Origin: Ancylostoma caninum
Lineage: Eukaryota > Nematoda > Chromadorea > Rhabditida > Ancylostomatidae
NCBI GenBank assembly: GCA_037903475.1
Contig: JBAJFG010000370.1
Span: 558,001 to 622,000 of the forward strand
DNA: 64,000 nt
Direction: 5' to 3'
Shown here: positions 1 to 12,900 of the stretch, one piece after another
How the letters are laid out: the number at the start of each line of letters is the position of its first letter
How positions within the stretch are numbered: position 1 is the stretch's first letter
Made by a program: the position numbers and the translations under genes
The notes under the pieces: generated by a model
Seen by the model: the letters and a program-made list of their open reading frames with translations, nothing else
Told to the model about the DNA's origin: nothing
The model's database searches: none

Positions 1-2485
1 CTGAGCTCGTGAAACACTATTATTTGATGGATGTTGAGATGTGCCACCTTGCTTTCCCTATTTAGTTGTTTTTGAGAGTTAAACAGAGAAAAACTATCTG
101 AACAAAGCATTTCCTACCAAAAGAAGGCTCATCTAACATGAACAACCCCAACACCTTGAAGTGCTAATTATGACGCACTCCTAAGGGTTCACAGAACGAA
201 AAATACACGCGAACTACGGGGTAAGGAGCAGTCTCCACCCAAAATTAATGGTCACACGTCCTTATGTAGTTGCGCCCTAAAACAGGCGCGCATCTTATAA
301 GTACAAGTATGTGCCAGCCGACGAGATTCGCAAAACCGGCCCACTAACACTGTCGTCTGTTTCCGAGTAGCAATTTGTGCCAGACACCAATGCAGTAGTC
401 ATTTCTCGACATCCCAATGACAAATCTTGTTCGCTAAAAACACTTTTTACGCGGGGAGATTCTCGCAAAATACCCTAACGAGTGGATGTTGACGAAAATT
501 CCACACATACTCAGCGGAGGAAGGACACGTGAAGAAGGGAATTCTGAGAATGTCGTAGCCGAGAGAAGAGCATTTCTCAGTCAGTTCTTGACGAATTTCG
601 GTTTTCTAATGTCGAGGTCAAAGCTGATGGTCCTGTTTCTTACAGTGATCCTATTCTTTTGTTTTTTTTTTCTAAGGTGGAAACTCAACAGAAGAATAGA
701 TAGCTACTGCAAAAACTCTGGAGTTTTTCCAGGAAAAAGGCGAATTTTGGAGAGCTAAACTATAAGGCATTGCTACTAAATCTCAAAACTTTCTGCATAA
801 ACCTCAGAGAACACATGATAATGACACCTAATGAAGAAAAGGCTTTCAGGGATGCAGAACACATATTTGACGCCGGATCAGCACCAAAAATGTGAAAAGT
901 TAGAGAATTGAGGCTTTCTCCCTTGATTTTGGTCGTGGACGAGTCCTCCTTCCTGAGTTCCATGAACGAAGATGAGTTTATAAGTTTGAAATAAAACACA
1001 CTCTACCGAATAAAAACTAGAATTGAAATCCGAATACATCCAAACCTTCGGCGAAGAATGAGTCGAATATTCGAGTATTTGAAAGAAAAAGAGCCTCATA
1101 ATGTTTCCGAAATAAGCTAGAGCTGACACTTGCTCTTCTGGACTAGGATAAAGAACTTATTCGACAATGAGTGTTAGTTAAAATTTCAATTCTGTCAGTA
1201 AGTCCAAGATGCATTGCCCATACGCTGCGCGCTCCTAGAGCTGTAAACCGGTGCATCGTAGGATCCTTTGCGCCGTAACCCGCCCCTTCGAGAAGGTGGA
1301 AGAAACTATCCTGTGCTTCTTTTTTACTGTCGTTTGAGTCTAAAAATACGTCACTGGCAATTGTTTACCCGGAGCGAAACGTTCCGTGAGTGCTGCCCCT
1401 AAGGCGGAGGAAAGAAAATGTTGAATAATAGTAGGAAAAGAGTAGTTGTTTATCACAAATTCATGCGAAAATACGATTATATATTATTAGCTCCACCGCT
1501 ACAACTTCTCATTCACTTTTGTTCTACTTAATAAAGCTAATCACAGTAAAAAAAAAGAAAACTAATTGCTCTCAGATAGGTTGGCATCAGTGTGGACGTG
1601 GGGGAGGGGAGGGGAGGGAGGACAGAGAGATGAGAGCCCACCACCCACACTGAGAGTATAATATATAATAATATGATATATCATAATATATAATCGAATA
1701 TAAGCTCGAAATCCAGCTCATCGCGTGTGTTTGCGCTACTACTAACCCTATCCATGAGACGACATCAATCGATATATCGATTACTTGGACGAAAAATAGT
1801 AAACCAAAGGTTTTCCTCGCCAATGAATAGGTCTTCTGGAAGATCTCTCTAAGACAATTCGAATGGTGACCCAATCGCTATGATTTTGGAAGTTCTTAGA
1901 AAGTTATTTCAAAGCTAGTGTGACTCCGCGGAGCGATCGTCGGTTTTCGCGATCCAGTGGGCAGTATTGTACTTATAACTGTAATGAATGCCATCAATGA
2001 TTTCAATTATTCTGAGACTAAAGGAATTCACGAAATGCGCGAGAAGTCTACGTAAACAAACTTCTATGTTCCTTCTTCTCTGAACCTTGGCATTTTTGTA
2101 ATCTCTCAAATTATTATTGCGCCAGCAAGGTTTCTATGTAGGTGGACAGATTCATTCTCCAGCCCGACTCTTCTGTGCAAAAATTTTCAAAGGGGAAGGT
2201 TTCCAATGAAAAGATATGTGTAATAATTTCTCTCCAGTGCAGCGAAAATTATTGAGTTACCTCGTTTTATTAGTAATTAGCCTTGGGTTTTCACGGACTC
2301 CGCGCGAAAATTTCCTCGTTTTGTTGAAGATTTGTACAATGCAGTGAGGGCTGCAGGCGGAGACGAGAAAGAAAAAATGTTACATTGTCAAGGTTAATGA
2401 GGCTCTTACCTAGGTAAATAACTCTTGGAAACTGGATATTCAATCAAAATGCAGTGCCCGCACCAATTTCGTCAAAAAAGATTGC
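1..2485. other. No gene seen; AT-rich intergenic or intronic DNA
   Basis: Only short open frames without recognisable domains or coding character are present. Local oddities are a G-rich purine run near 1600-1640 followed by a TA-rich microsatellite (ATATAATA type) at about 1660-1705. I see no RNA gene or splice-supported exon. Confidence 0.5.
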
Positions 2486-2493
2486 GTTCAGAA

Positions 2494-2541
2494 CGCGAGT
2501 TTGCGTTCTTTTCGTTCCAGGATTATAATTCATCATAGAGG
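2494..2541 (+). repeat. Partial copy of the 9.45-kb TIR repeat
   Basis: The stretch around 2500-2519 (core TTGCGTTCTTTTCGTTCCA) matches the terminal inverted repeat of the element at 9451-9929, followed by a similar TATAATT tail. Only one end is visible here, so this is a solo or truncated end of the same family. Confidence 0.55.
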
Positions 2542-3537
2542 AGTGAATTATAAAACAGCCTAGAGTAGTAGTAATCTTGCTGAAACTATGAAGCAAGAGC
2601 AATAACGATCTAAAGAAGTCGCGGCTAACTGAGCAAGAATTTTTTATTTCTTATATGGAATGCTCTTGATAAAACGCGTAGAGTCTGTAGATTTCCAAAC
2701 TTTTTATCCGCAGTTATTGCTGAGTGTTGTATATTGAAATAAAAAAGTAGAAAACAAAACCCAACAGTTCTCCAACGAACAGAGACAGACGTTTACACGA
2801 ATTACAGATCAACAACGGAGCCGAACGGCAACCACTCTTTGTTCAGCGCATTCGTCAAACGAGCGAGAAATACAGTGTTGTTGTCAACTAGAAACATTCC
2901 TCAGCGATAACATTCTTCAGGTACGCGGTACCTGATGACTCATTATCAGCAAGATAATCGAAGAGGACATCAAGCTGCCAAAGCTACCCTTTCCGAGCAT
3001 GATCGCTACGTAGTTCCCTGGAGAACATCGTTTCCAGAAAAGGCGTATCCCTACTTCCGAGGAGTTTTACTTTTTTCCTTTTTTATACGGATCTTTTTAC
3101 TGTGTGCTCAGGTCATTTCGAAAAAGGAGACACCCAAATGGGATAGTCCCAAATCTGCAAAAGCACTCTTGCAGTTACGGGTAACGGAGCAGTCTGCAGA
3201 CGACTTTGGGACCTTCACGGCTGAAGAAACCGCTGCGGGACAGTCAATGCAAATAAAATAGAATTAAGGCTGCTTTTGCACTCCTCGAGGAGTATAAGGC
3301 TTCCAGTCGCGGCTGTAGGTCAGAAAGGCGACCAGCGACCAACCACATGTGCCGGAGGAGTAGCTTTGTATGATCTGCAAGTTTCATGAACATATGAGAA
3401 ACCCTAACTTAAAACGAACTCTGCTCTTTCGGGTCCCAGAAACAGAAGTTTTGCTCCTCTAATTACGAAGTCTTGGGCAGGCAGAGATAAACGGATGAGA
3501 AGGTGGGAGAGAGAAGATAACCACTCTCCCTCTTTTC

Positions 3538-3848
3538 GTTCACCCAGGATCCCTGGTGGATTCGTTCACTTAGGGTTAAGTTGGTCGCGCAAGCCCTGTT
3601 AGTCGTTGTCTAATATACTGCGTTCTGGATAAGGGAGAAGGATCTTGGTAGGGGACTTTTTTGCCCGCCGTAGAAGGAGAACGGCCTGTTTCCCGTTAAG
3701 GACTGAGCCACAATTATAAAAATGGATCATAATCAGTCACTGCGGAACCTACTCTTAGAATGCGTTTTCTATTCTCCCATGTTGTTGTTTACGGTGCACC
3801 ATTGAGTGTATTAAATGAATAAATAAATAAATAATTAAATAAATAACC
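3538..3848 (-). repeat. Dispersed repeat with TTTA-type tail, copy 1
   Basis: Read on the minus strand this begins with a (TTTA)n tract, then a short AATACACTC-like segment, and continues for about 300 bp. It is clearly similar to 26859-27143 read on the plus strand; shared words include TTCTCCTACTACGG-like and CCAAGATCCT segments and the CCAGGGATCCTGGG-like end. A simple-repeat end joined to a conserved body is typical of a short retroposon, but no coding part is visible. Confidence 0.55.
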
Positions 3849-5908
3849 AGGTTTGTGATATTGAGACATTTTGAGTCAGCGTAGCGGTAATTCACTATAA
3901 CTAAAAATCCTGATCAATCGTGATGATGTAAAAACAGCGGTGGCGAGGATACAGTTTTACAAAGTATACAAGAAATTGCTTAGAGTATTACCGACATACT
4001 CAAAAAGTGAATATGAGCATTAGTAGTTAGTGTGCGGGAGATTAACTTTCGCCCCCATTCTGCATCGTTGAGGAGGCATTCGGCTTGCATACTGCATTTT
4101 CTGGCACTAGAAAAAGATGATTTGCCGGGATGTTGACAATTACATTGATTATCAGCCTCGAGCAATAAACTTTTCGGGACTGGGATGCTAGCGAATCAGG
4201 CCGCTTCCTAGCCCTACCCTCTCTAGGTACTAAAGCTACGTACAGCTACGCCGACGACTATGTAGATACAGAAGCAGAAGAAAGGTGGCGCGGGATGATT
4301 ATTAAAATTATTTTTTTTTATTTATCAAATGCACTTATGGCGCTCCAAACACTTACTGGAAAGGATAAACACAATACAAAACTAACGAAGAACAAAAAAT
4401 GCTTGAAAAAATTATGAATTCTGAAAAACAATACTCAAGCATGATAGGTAATCAAAGTTTGGAACTCGAAATTCTGCTCATCTCGGCATTGACCGGCAAA
4501 ACCAGTTTAGGCAGTCCGGATGTACTGTTTTTGGTGGAGAAGTGACTGTGTGTTATTGGGAAAATTTTGTTACTGACTCTCTACCAGACTTCACCTTGAG
4601 GTAGTCACTTATCCAGCAAAAACAGTAGATCCAGAACTGTCTAAATTGGGGTTGCCTGTCATCCGAGTTAACTGTGAGGTTCTCAATTTTGAATGCTACT
4701 TAGTGATCTGCTCCGACCACCTCATCAAGTAGGATTTCGAGCTCTGGGTTATCTCTAAGTTTATTGTTGGAGAAGCCATTTAAAAACTTGCCACCAGTGT
4801 ACATATTATTCATATCTATTATGAATATTCACTCGAAGGAGTGCGAGAAGGGAAAGAAAAGGAACGGAAGTGAAGGAGAGACAGGGTCAAAAAGAGGAAA
4901 GGACACCTTGGTAATATCCAGCTGTTTATCATGGATGCATCGATTATGTTTTGGATCCGAAATAACAAAGATTAGGATGTTTCAATAAACATTCGAATAG
5001 GTAGATTACTCGCTAAAAAGTATCGATTCTTCGGAATAGCCGTTCCATTTAAATTGAAACGTGGTGCTTCGTTGAGAATATATAATAATTTAGTTGAAGA
5101 GTTTGAAATCCAGATTGAAATTTGATGCCGATGCGGTGTGAAATTCGTGAGAAATCCCCTGAAAAAGATCAAAGTAACAGGCAAGAGGGTTTTTCCGGAA
5201 GTGTCACTCAAGAAATGCGCTATTTTAAATGAAATGGATAAGAAAGCCTCCAGAAAGGATGATTTGTGGATACAACAGTCGGACACAAATCTTCTTCAGA
5301 TAGAATGACTTGTGAATGTGGCGGTGAGAGGCAATTCTGCAACGAAGACCAAATAAGGAATCAGGCCCTCCTCTGACTCACAGAATGGTTGAGTCCTGAA
5401 AAATTATCAATACAACCAGACTAATCAACAGCAACGCACAAGAACATAAGCGTGCGCGAAGGTCAAAGTAATGAAGTTGTAACGTTCGTAAACAGGTACA
5501 TAAGGTGACAGAGCAGCCGAGCGATGGATGAACACATTAGACAATCAATGTGGTTCGTCGCTACTATCGACAGCGCACGCCAAATCTGTTCTCTAATCTG
5601 CATCCGCCCGTTAGTTAAATGTAGCCGTCAGAAACATGCCACCTGATGAATGACAAAGATGAAATCGTTCCTTTCTTGGAACGGACAAATGTAACAAACT
5701 GCATCTGACATGGAATGAGATTCACTTCAGAAAAAAGTTGGAGAAAGCTTCCGAAAGACATTTTCAGAAGATATTTCTAACAGTCTTAGTAGCAGAAAAC
5801 GAGTTTTTTTTTTCGAAAAATAGAAATATGGAGTAATCTTGGCACAACGTCCGAAAATATCTTTTTTTTTTGCCATGGCAAAACGGAAAGAGAAAGTGAG
5901 CTGTGAAA
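3849..5908. other. No gene seen
   Basis: Only short frames without recognisable domains occur. I found no convincing exon, RNA gene or paired repeat in this stretch. Confidence 0.45.
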
Positions 5909-6522
5909 AATTCGGCACATTCCACATTAGGTGCCCTGAAATTTTGAGAAAAAACTTTTTTTTGCCGAAAATTGGTATGGAGGGGGGGGGGGGGTTATTT
6001 GAAGCGCTGAACACGAATATCGTATCCATTTATCCATTTTGTACAGTAATCCCATTTTCCTAGGGTTACGGTAGGTATACTGTAGGCACGGTATCTCACG
6101 AAATCCTCTCAAATTTTGTGTACACGGGTTGTTTTAGGCGCTGATCACGATTATCAACCTTATTTTGCATTTCACTCTCGCTTCCTACCCGGAATCGATA
6201 TTTTCTCCAAATTTTCTACCGTATACCTACAGTACCTCTACAAAATAGCTTGAGACACAAAACGGATACGATATTCGTGTTCAGCACCTCAAATACCTCC
6301 CCCCCCCCAACCTTGCGCAGTTGCAAAAGAGGTTTTGTGACATACGGTATCTACAACATACCTATCGTAATCCTACAAAAGTGAGCTTACTCTACAAAAC
6401 GGATACGATATTCGTGTTAAACGCTTCAAATACCCCCCCCCCCCCGTCAAGCCAAACCCAGCTTCGGCGAAAAAAGTTTCCTGAAAATTTTGGGGCCCCT
6501 AATGTGGAATAGTACCGAAAAT
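5909..6522. mobile_element. MITE-like TIR element (family shared with 27.5 kb)
   Basis: The two ends are inverted copies of each other: the left end contains ATTCGGCACATTCCACATTA and the right end contains the complement of a near-identical word, at about 5909-5955 and 6478-6522. Inside are direct and inverted copies of a GCTGATCACGATTATC-like word and long G or C homopolymer runs near 5984, 6299 and 6436. It has no transposase frame. The same end sequence and internal words recur at 27494-28032, so this is a non-autonomous family. Confidence 0.65.
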
Positions 6523-9450
6523 TCCTGTTATGATTCCGCTTGAGAATATGGAAGAAGTAGCGTAACATTTACCCCTTATGCAAGTTTAGGGTAACACCCA
6601 GCCTAAATCTTGTACTTCCAGGTATCTTCTGTTCCCTGGAATCCGAACCATCCGCGTAGCACGCGCTTCATGTCTGAGAGCTCGCTCTAAGCTCTATCGC
6701 AAGACATGAGATAAATGGTTTGAGGACTACGGTAGCAATGGGAAAACGTGCTCCAGCTGATAAAGGCTGCGCGCGTGCATTATGAAGAGTGTCTGCGGGC
6801 ACTTCTCACCCGCATCCGTAGCTTTAGGCCGATTCGCCCTTTTGAACTTGGAAAGAAACGGTCAACCGTGTTTCAGAAGATGCCCTAGCTCACACCGGCA
6901 CCTTATTTATCACTTTGGGTCGAAGTTGAACTGTCGTTCTTGGAAAAAGCAACCGGGAATAATGGATTTCAATACCGGACGTCTGACGCGCGCAGGTAGT
7001 CATTGTCCGATAGTCAATACGCAAAGATGGAAATCCCTGGGAATGCATACAGCTTAAAGGCAGCACCTACGAAAATTTTCATTTCCAGGATTTCAAGATA
7101 ACCTTGGGTTTTCGTCCATGAGGAACACGAATATGAGGGTCACTTCTACTTGAAAGTCAATAGAAAACAATTTTCCGATACTCTGAATTTGCGCCGATTG
7201 AACAAAACGGTCGAGTTCTCAGGCTTGGATAGGGCAAAAAGTCGATAACACTGACTTGGTCGCCACGTATTTCCTCAATGGATTTGGATATTTTCGTAGT
7301 TTTGTAGCATATTCAAGTCGAAAAAGAACAGAAATCAGAAGAAAATGAAGTGTGGGCTGAACAGACTTACTGGGGAAGAAAAAACAATTACAAATGGGAA
7401 AGAATAGAAAAGAAATAGTACAAACACGCAAAATAGGAGGGATGTTATGGAAAGAGAAATTGGAAAACAGCTGGTGAAAAGTAGAATTAGAAAGCAAACA
7501 GACAGTGCCATAGTAGTGTAAGAACGGTGGGGAAAAGTACGCGGAACCAAATCTCTTTCAAAGAAAAACTGAGCGATTGTATGTGAAAACAGCTGATTCG
7601 TTCCAACATCGCCCTACGGCTATTTCTGCGCAGCAGGTCAACTCGTACCAGCAGGCTGGGTTCGAAATGTTGAAGTGATGTTATACTTGTGATATCTCAT
7701 GAAATGCGAGGTCTCTGACAGCGCTTCCATCACAGAATTGTCGGAACAATGCCTGAGGTTCCAAAATTCTCAAAAGTTCGAAGGTGAAGATTATCGTGGG
7801 CGCTGCCTTTAACGAACACCTTCTGAAAGCGTCGTTCATCTCATCTAGTAGACCATGTGCAGTTTTTTCAATATGAATTTTTTCTACGACACTGCAAGAA
7901 GCGGCATGCAATTCGCGGGTTTAGCGTTATTTGAAAGCACAGAGTCCGCAAATGCGCAAACGCCGTGCCAAGATACACCAATGGAAACCAATGTGAATTG
8001 TGAGACTTTTCCGGGTTCTTCCATTGTTTTGGTCCAGTGCGCCGCCGTAGGCAACGGATTCAGCGGAAATCTGTAAAACGAAGTTTTGCCCGGACCTTCC
8101 CTTAATCTACTGAGACGGGAATCATAGGCAGTTCTAGGGAAAAATCTCCTCGTAAAACACTTTCAAATGAATGATTTCTGAATGATTTCTGTACACTCTC
8201 GAGCTCACCCAAGAGGAAGGCTTTTCTCAGGAAGCATGTTAATGATAAGAACAATATTCTACTACATAGAAGTACAATCACATGTGCTGTGAAGAATTTC
8301 AACGAAACCAGTTTAGAAGACCTCAAAGATGACTGAAAGATTGGGAGCGACATAGAATTTGAAAACCACGCCCATTATGCAGGGCTACTGGAAGAGACCG
8401 CATTACATTTGCACACATGTAGTGAAAGATTTAATGTTAAAAGGCATAAAGATCTTTTAAATGCACCAATTGTATGACAGCGGCACCCCCCCCCCCCCCC
8501 TGGCCCGTAAGCCCGTAATGCAGGACTCTGGAGAGGTGACCTCCATGTTGGGAACCAAGAAGGTTATCCAATGCATCCAATGCTTATGAATTGCATGAAT
8601 TGCTTCACATTATTCTCGGCAAAGGTTTTGACTTGTCTTCTAATCGTTCGCCAAATAAATTTTAAAGGAATTCCGCCCTTGAAGCGTTTTTTTATTCCAC
8701 ATGAATCATAGGGTTTTCCCGACGAGGTGAGCACCAGAGAGCAGATTTACATTTTCTTTCATGGAATCTCAACGTTCCTGTTACAGAGGGAGCTGACGCA
8801 AATGGTCCGTAAATCTCGTGCCAATCACGAAAGTCACCAAACCGATCTTGTTTTAAATACTTGTTACTTCAGAACCTCCAATTTTCCCCCCAGTGTCTCA
8901 CTTGTTGGTGTTTTTAATTCTATTTAATCAGTCACAAACACTTGGAGAAATATCAGCGTTGAAGAAACACATATTTATAGCCCACTATCGAAGACTTTCC
9001 GTGAGAACTCGCCTTTTTGCCCTTCTCTCAGCAAGCAGATTTGAACCATCAACTCATACAAAGAAGCAGAGGTAACACGCATTAAGGACACCCAGGAAAA
9101 CTCGTCCAAAAACCGATCGATGCAAGTTGCTCTCAACTTTCGGTTCAACCATTCATGCGGAAACACTTATTAAATTACAAGAGAATGACATTGAGACGAT
9201 TAGTGGACGGCATTCCATTTAGCTTTTTTCGTAAATTCCTTTGATTACAGCGGCCACATATTAAGCACACCCATGATTTTAGACCACTGAATTTTGGGGT
9301 ATATCTCAGCCCTAGGATGAGCAATCAAAGCCCCAAGTTCGAATATTTATTGAGGTTCGTGGGGCTTTCTTCCTGTTCGCAACACGAGCAAAGACCCAGA
9401 TGGAACTGGATTGAAAAAAATTTCAATTTCGTCGGTTTTCCCAAACTATG
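6523..9450. other. No gene seen
   Basis: Short frames only. A C homopolymer run lies near 8487-8500. Words resembling a TTAAAGG end occur near 7054 and, inverted, near 8100, but they are too degenerate to define an element. Confidence 0.4.
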
Positions 9451-9929
9451 CTACCCTTGCTAAATTCTTTAAAAAAGTACACTCATCCCGCGAAGTTGCG
9501 TTCTTTTCGTTCCATCCTCTATAATTTGGTGGAATGCAGCCTACCGAAAGTCCGCATAGATCACGGAAACCGTACATGTCTGTTCGACCTATCTATAAGC
9601 AATTTGCAGCAAATTTCATGTTGAATTGCGAAATTTGGGCGCTTTATTTTGAGGGGATCCGTCGCGAACAGCGCGCGACGTCGCATGCGGCGAGCCAACC
9701 GATACGCGACAAAATTGTGGTGAAGCGAGCACACTTAAGCTTTCATGATGAAGCTGAAAACTGCTAGCTTACCTTATATAGTTCTGAGTTTTGGATCAAT
9801 TACGTTCTTCCCACCGCTTATATTTTGCGGTATATTGCGTCTCAACAAATTTATAGAGATGGAACGAAAAGGACGCAACTTCGCGCGCCGAGTGTATCTT
9901 TTTTAAAGAATTTAGCGAGGGTATTGTAG
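9451..9929. mobile_element. MITE-like element with about 80-bp TIRs
   Basis: Left arm about 9451-9533 and right arm about 9848-9929 are inverted copies over roughly 80 bp with few differences. Both contain CTAAATTCTTTAAAAAAG, then a CGCGAAGTTGCG word, then CTTTTCGTTCCATC. The 310-bp centre carries no recognisable protein. Long TIRs without a transposase indicate a non-autonomous DNA element; the superfamily is not evident. A solo end lies at 2494-2541. Confidence 0.7.
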
Positions 9930-12900
9930 ATGTAAAACTTTTGTATCTAACAAAAGGAGGGAGGTGAAGTGGTGGTAAAAATTAAGCACTTTTTTCCTCA
10001 ATATTTTCCATGAAGACTATTAGCGCACTCCTCATACCAGCTGGGGCCGAGGACAGAAACAAACCGTCAAATTTGTCAAAAATTTCATTTTTTGAATATC
10101 GTGAATAATGCAAGCGTCGGAATTTTCCTGCGATCACCTGAATGCCTGTTGGTAGCACAAACCGGAGAAAAATCCGCTGCCAAAGTGCATGCTTTCTTCT
10201 TCTAGCAACCATCAATCTTTTTTCCCAAGTTTTCAGCCATGTTGGCGATCCTTGTTCTTTCGTGAGGTGAAAAACTGCACGTCTAAGCTACCATAGCAAA
10301 ATTCGCACTTCCTCCAATGTAAAATCCCATTTCCTCTCGATTTAATAAACTGAGTAAGAGAGAAAAGAAAACATTTATTTATTTATTCATTTATTTTTAA
10401 TTTTTTCATTTATTTTCAAAGCTATTGCATTTTGAGCACCAAACGCAAGGAATAAGAATGAAATAGAATAGCAATTCCATTCAGAAACTTTTTCTTGAGG
10501 AGTAGAGTAGAATCAAGAAAGAGTACACTCGGCGCTATCACATTTTCGAGTATTATCCTGATAGCCCACTCCATGCTTGAAATACGGATTTTATTTCTTC
10601 ATCAGTTAATCGCCCAAAATTAGCAGCATGCTAAATATGTATGTGGCCACCACTGTACATCATAAAAAAAGAAGGGTGAGCTGGCCTTTGGAAAACCTGA
10701 AGGAGCTGCTGGTAAATGTTGCCGAAAAGAGAGGTCATGTTCGCCAAATTACCACGCCCGCTTTAGGACTGGGGGCCGAGGAGGGGGAGGAGGAGGCTGT
10801 AATGCAGTGGTGAGATTTGAACTTGCTGGAAAAAGAAAGGAAAGAAGCTCGGCCGAGTAGCCATCCTTCAGAATACCTCGGTGGAAAATCATTTTGTTTG
10901 AGGACATCTCAAGGAGAACATCTCATTAACAATCATACATCATTGTCCAAAAGGCTTGTCCTCAGAATTAATCCGAAATTCGAGGTGTTCTTCGGCCATG
11001 ATATGTTGCCTATCGCTCATCATAAAAACGTTTGCAGCTTCGAGAGGTTTTCCATTGGCTCCTGGCTTGAGTTTTTATCCTCTTTCCAACAGTTTTTTTT
11101 TCCTGACAATTTTTTGCCGTTGATGCCTTGAGCTTGTGTACCCGTTACTTGGTGAAACTGTTACTGAGACGACTGTAGAAACGCATGCTGCGTGACCGTT
11201 TTGTTTACATCCTCTTAAGTAAATAAATCTACAGATAAACAAACAGATGAATAAATTCACCATGGATCAATATCGGTATCTACAACAAGGTACTGTGAAG
11301 TCAGCTTAGTTAGCTAAGCCTGGGTACAAAAACGCCCCTGCTCACCGTTTCACCTATAGCACAGAGATAGAGCTGAGGAATTTTTCTCAATTCTTCAACT
11401 GAATGTTTTTCTTTTCATTAATTGTTAATTTTTACTTAGTGGCAGCCTCTGCAACAAGCATCTGCACATATGTAAGAATCCATGAAGTGCAGTTTCCTTG
11501 CATGAATCGCAAAAGGAAGTGTTTAATTATCATCGTCCCAGCATCGGAGACTATAGTGGAGGCGACAGATTACAGCAAAATTGTAATGAAAGGTGCTGCA
11601 AAACATTCTGTTTCTACTCGTACTACCGGTTTTGTGTAATATTACAACGTAAAGATCGTCTGAATTGGGCAAATGATCAGTAAGCATAATAAAGATTATG
11701 GGAAAAAGTGGTAGAAAAGAGAAGAAGGGCAAGGGCAGAACTAATGACAGAAGCATAGTTTTTCACAATGGCGATTCCTAACAGTAGCAAATGGCTACGA
11801 TCCCTTGCATTATCTGGAAGCAACTGGATAAAATGGAATAAGTGCATAAAAATGGCTTTCTCAAAGGAAAAAGCTTTGAATCAGGCAGCAAAGGGGAAGT
11901 ATGCTGCAAGATCTGAACCTGGGACCATGAACTGATAGACTGGGAAACATTCCACTTACCTCAGCTGTCTGCCCACTCAACAAGGGCGTGTGTTCCGAGG
12001 TCAGTGTCGCAAGCTATGCCACCCTGCCAAGAAATGCCACTGCCAAGAAGTACCATTCCCTTATAAATACAGGGTGCATGAAAATTATGGGTAACGCCCA
12101 CGCGTTGCGGATTCGCTCAACTTTTGCTAGCTTTCTGGGATTTGATAAATTTTCCTATAGTACAAATCTTCTGCTTTCTGCACATGTTATATCATCCGTC
12201 GGTCTCAAGCATGCTCCAGCTCTAGATCCGTTGTTCTACCGTTATCACCTTCCAACACAACAACGTACAGACAGGCAAGATTTGTACCCTTTGGAAAGTA
12301 CAAGGCTTTTCTCCAAGGAGTGATGCAGTATATCGAGTACCTCGTAACACGAAGTTGAGGATTCTACCCGCAGGAGTCTTCGTTCCTAAAAAAATTACGC
12401 TAAATTGGAAAAAAAGCAATATCTCGCGACCAAATAAACTGCCTTTCTTGGCTTCCATTTATATCTGACGATGTAAGTGCCGCTGTACGGCGTTGCATTG
12501 TCCGAGCACAGTTAAAGGACGATGTAAGACTGGTAAATATTCCCAACAATAACATAAAAGGTCAGCTTCTCTGAAACAGACTACACGATAGGAGCTGTAT
12601 ATCTGAAGGATGTATATATAGTATGTCCTTATGGTAGAACTGGCGACTGCGCACAAGTGGGAGTTATTTACCAGATAAAACGCTTCACATGTAATGCAAC
12701 ATACATATAATGAAGGGTAAGAAGTTTGGGAGTCAGTATTAAGCAACAACTGGCGGGGAAACTGCGCAGAAGCTTGATAACACCATTCGGGAGGCATAGG
12801 AATGAAGCACACCGCGAGATGGACTTCGATGTGAAATGCACAATTCTAGCTGGCGAGACAGATATATCAGCAAGTGAGACATTGGGGGCATTCTGGATAT

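Noticed and set aside
2935..3261. 108-codon plus-strand open frame
   Set aside because: Its first part has plausible composition, but there is no recognisable domain, no splice context and a hydrophobic run followed by repeat-like DNA; not supported as a gene.
8487..8500. Poly-C and poly-G runs (also near 5984, 6436, 17801, 26150, 34921, 56465)
   Set aside because: Homopolymers, partly inside MITEs; possibly length errors of sequencing, with no function implied.
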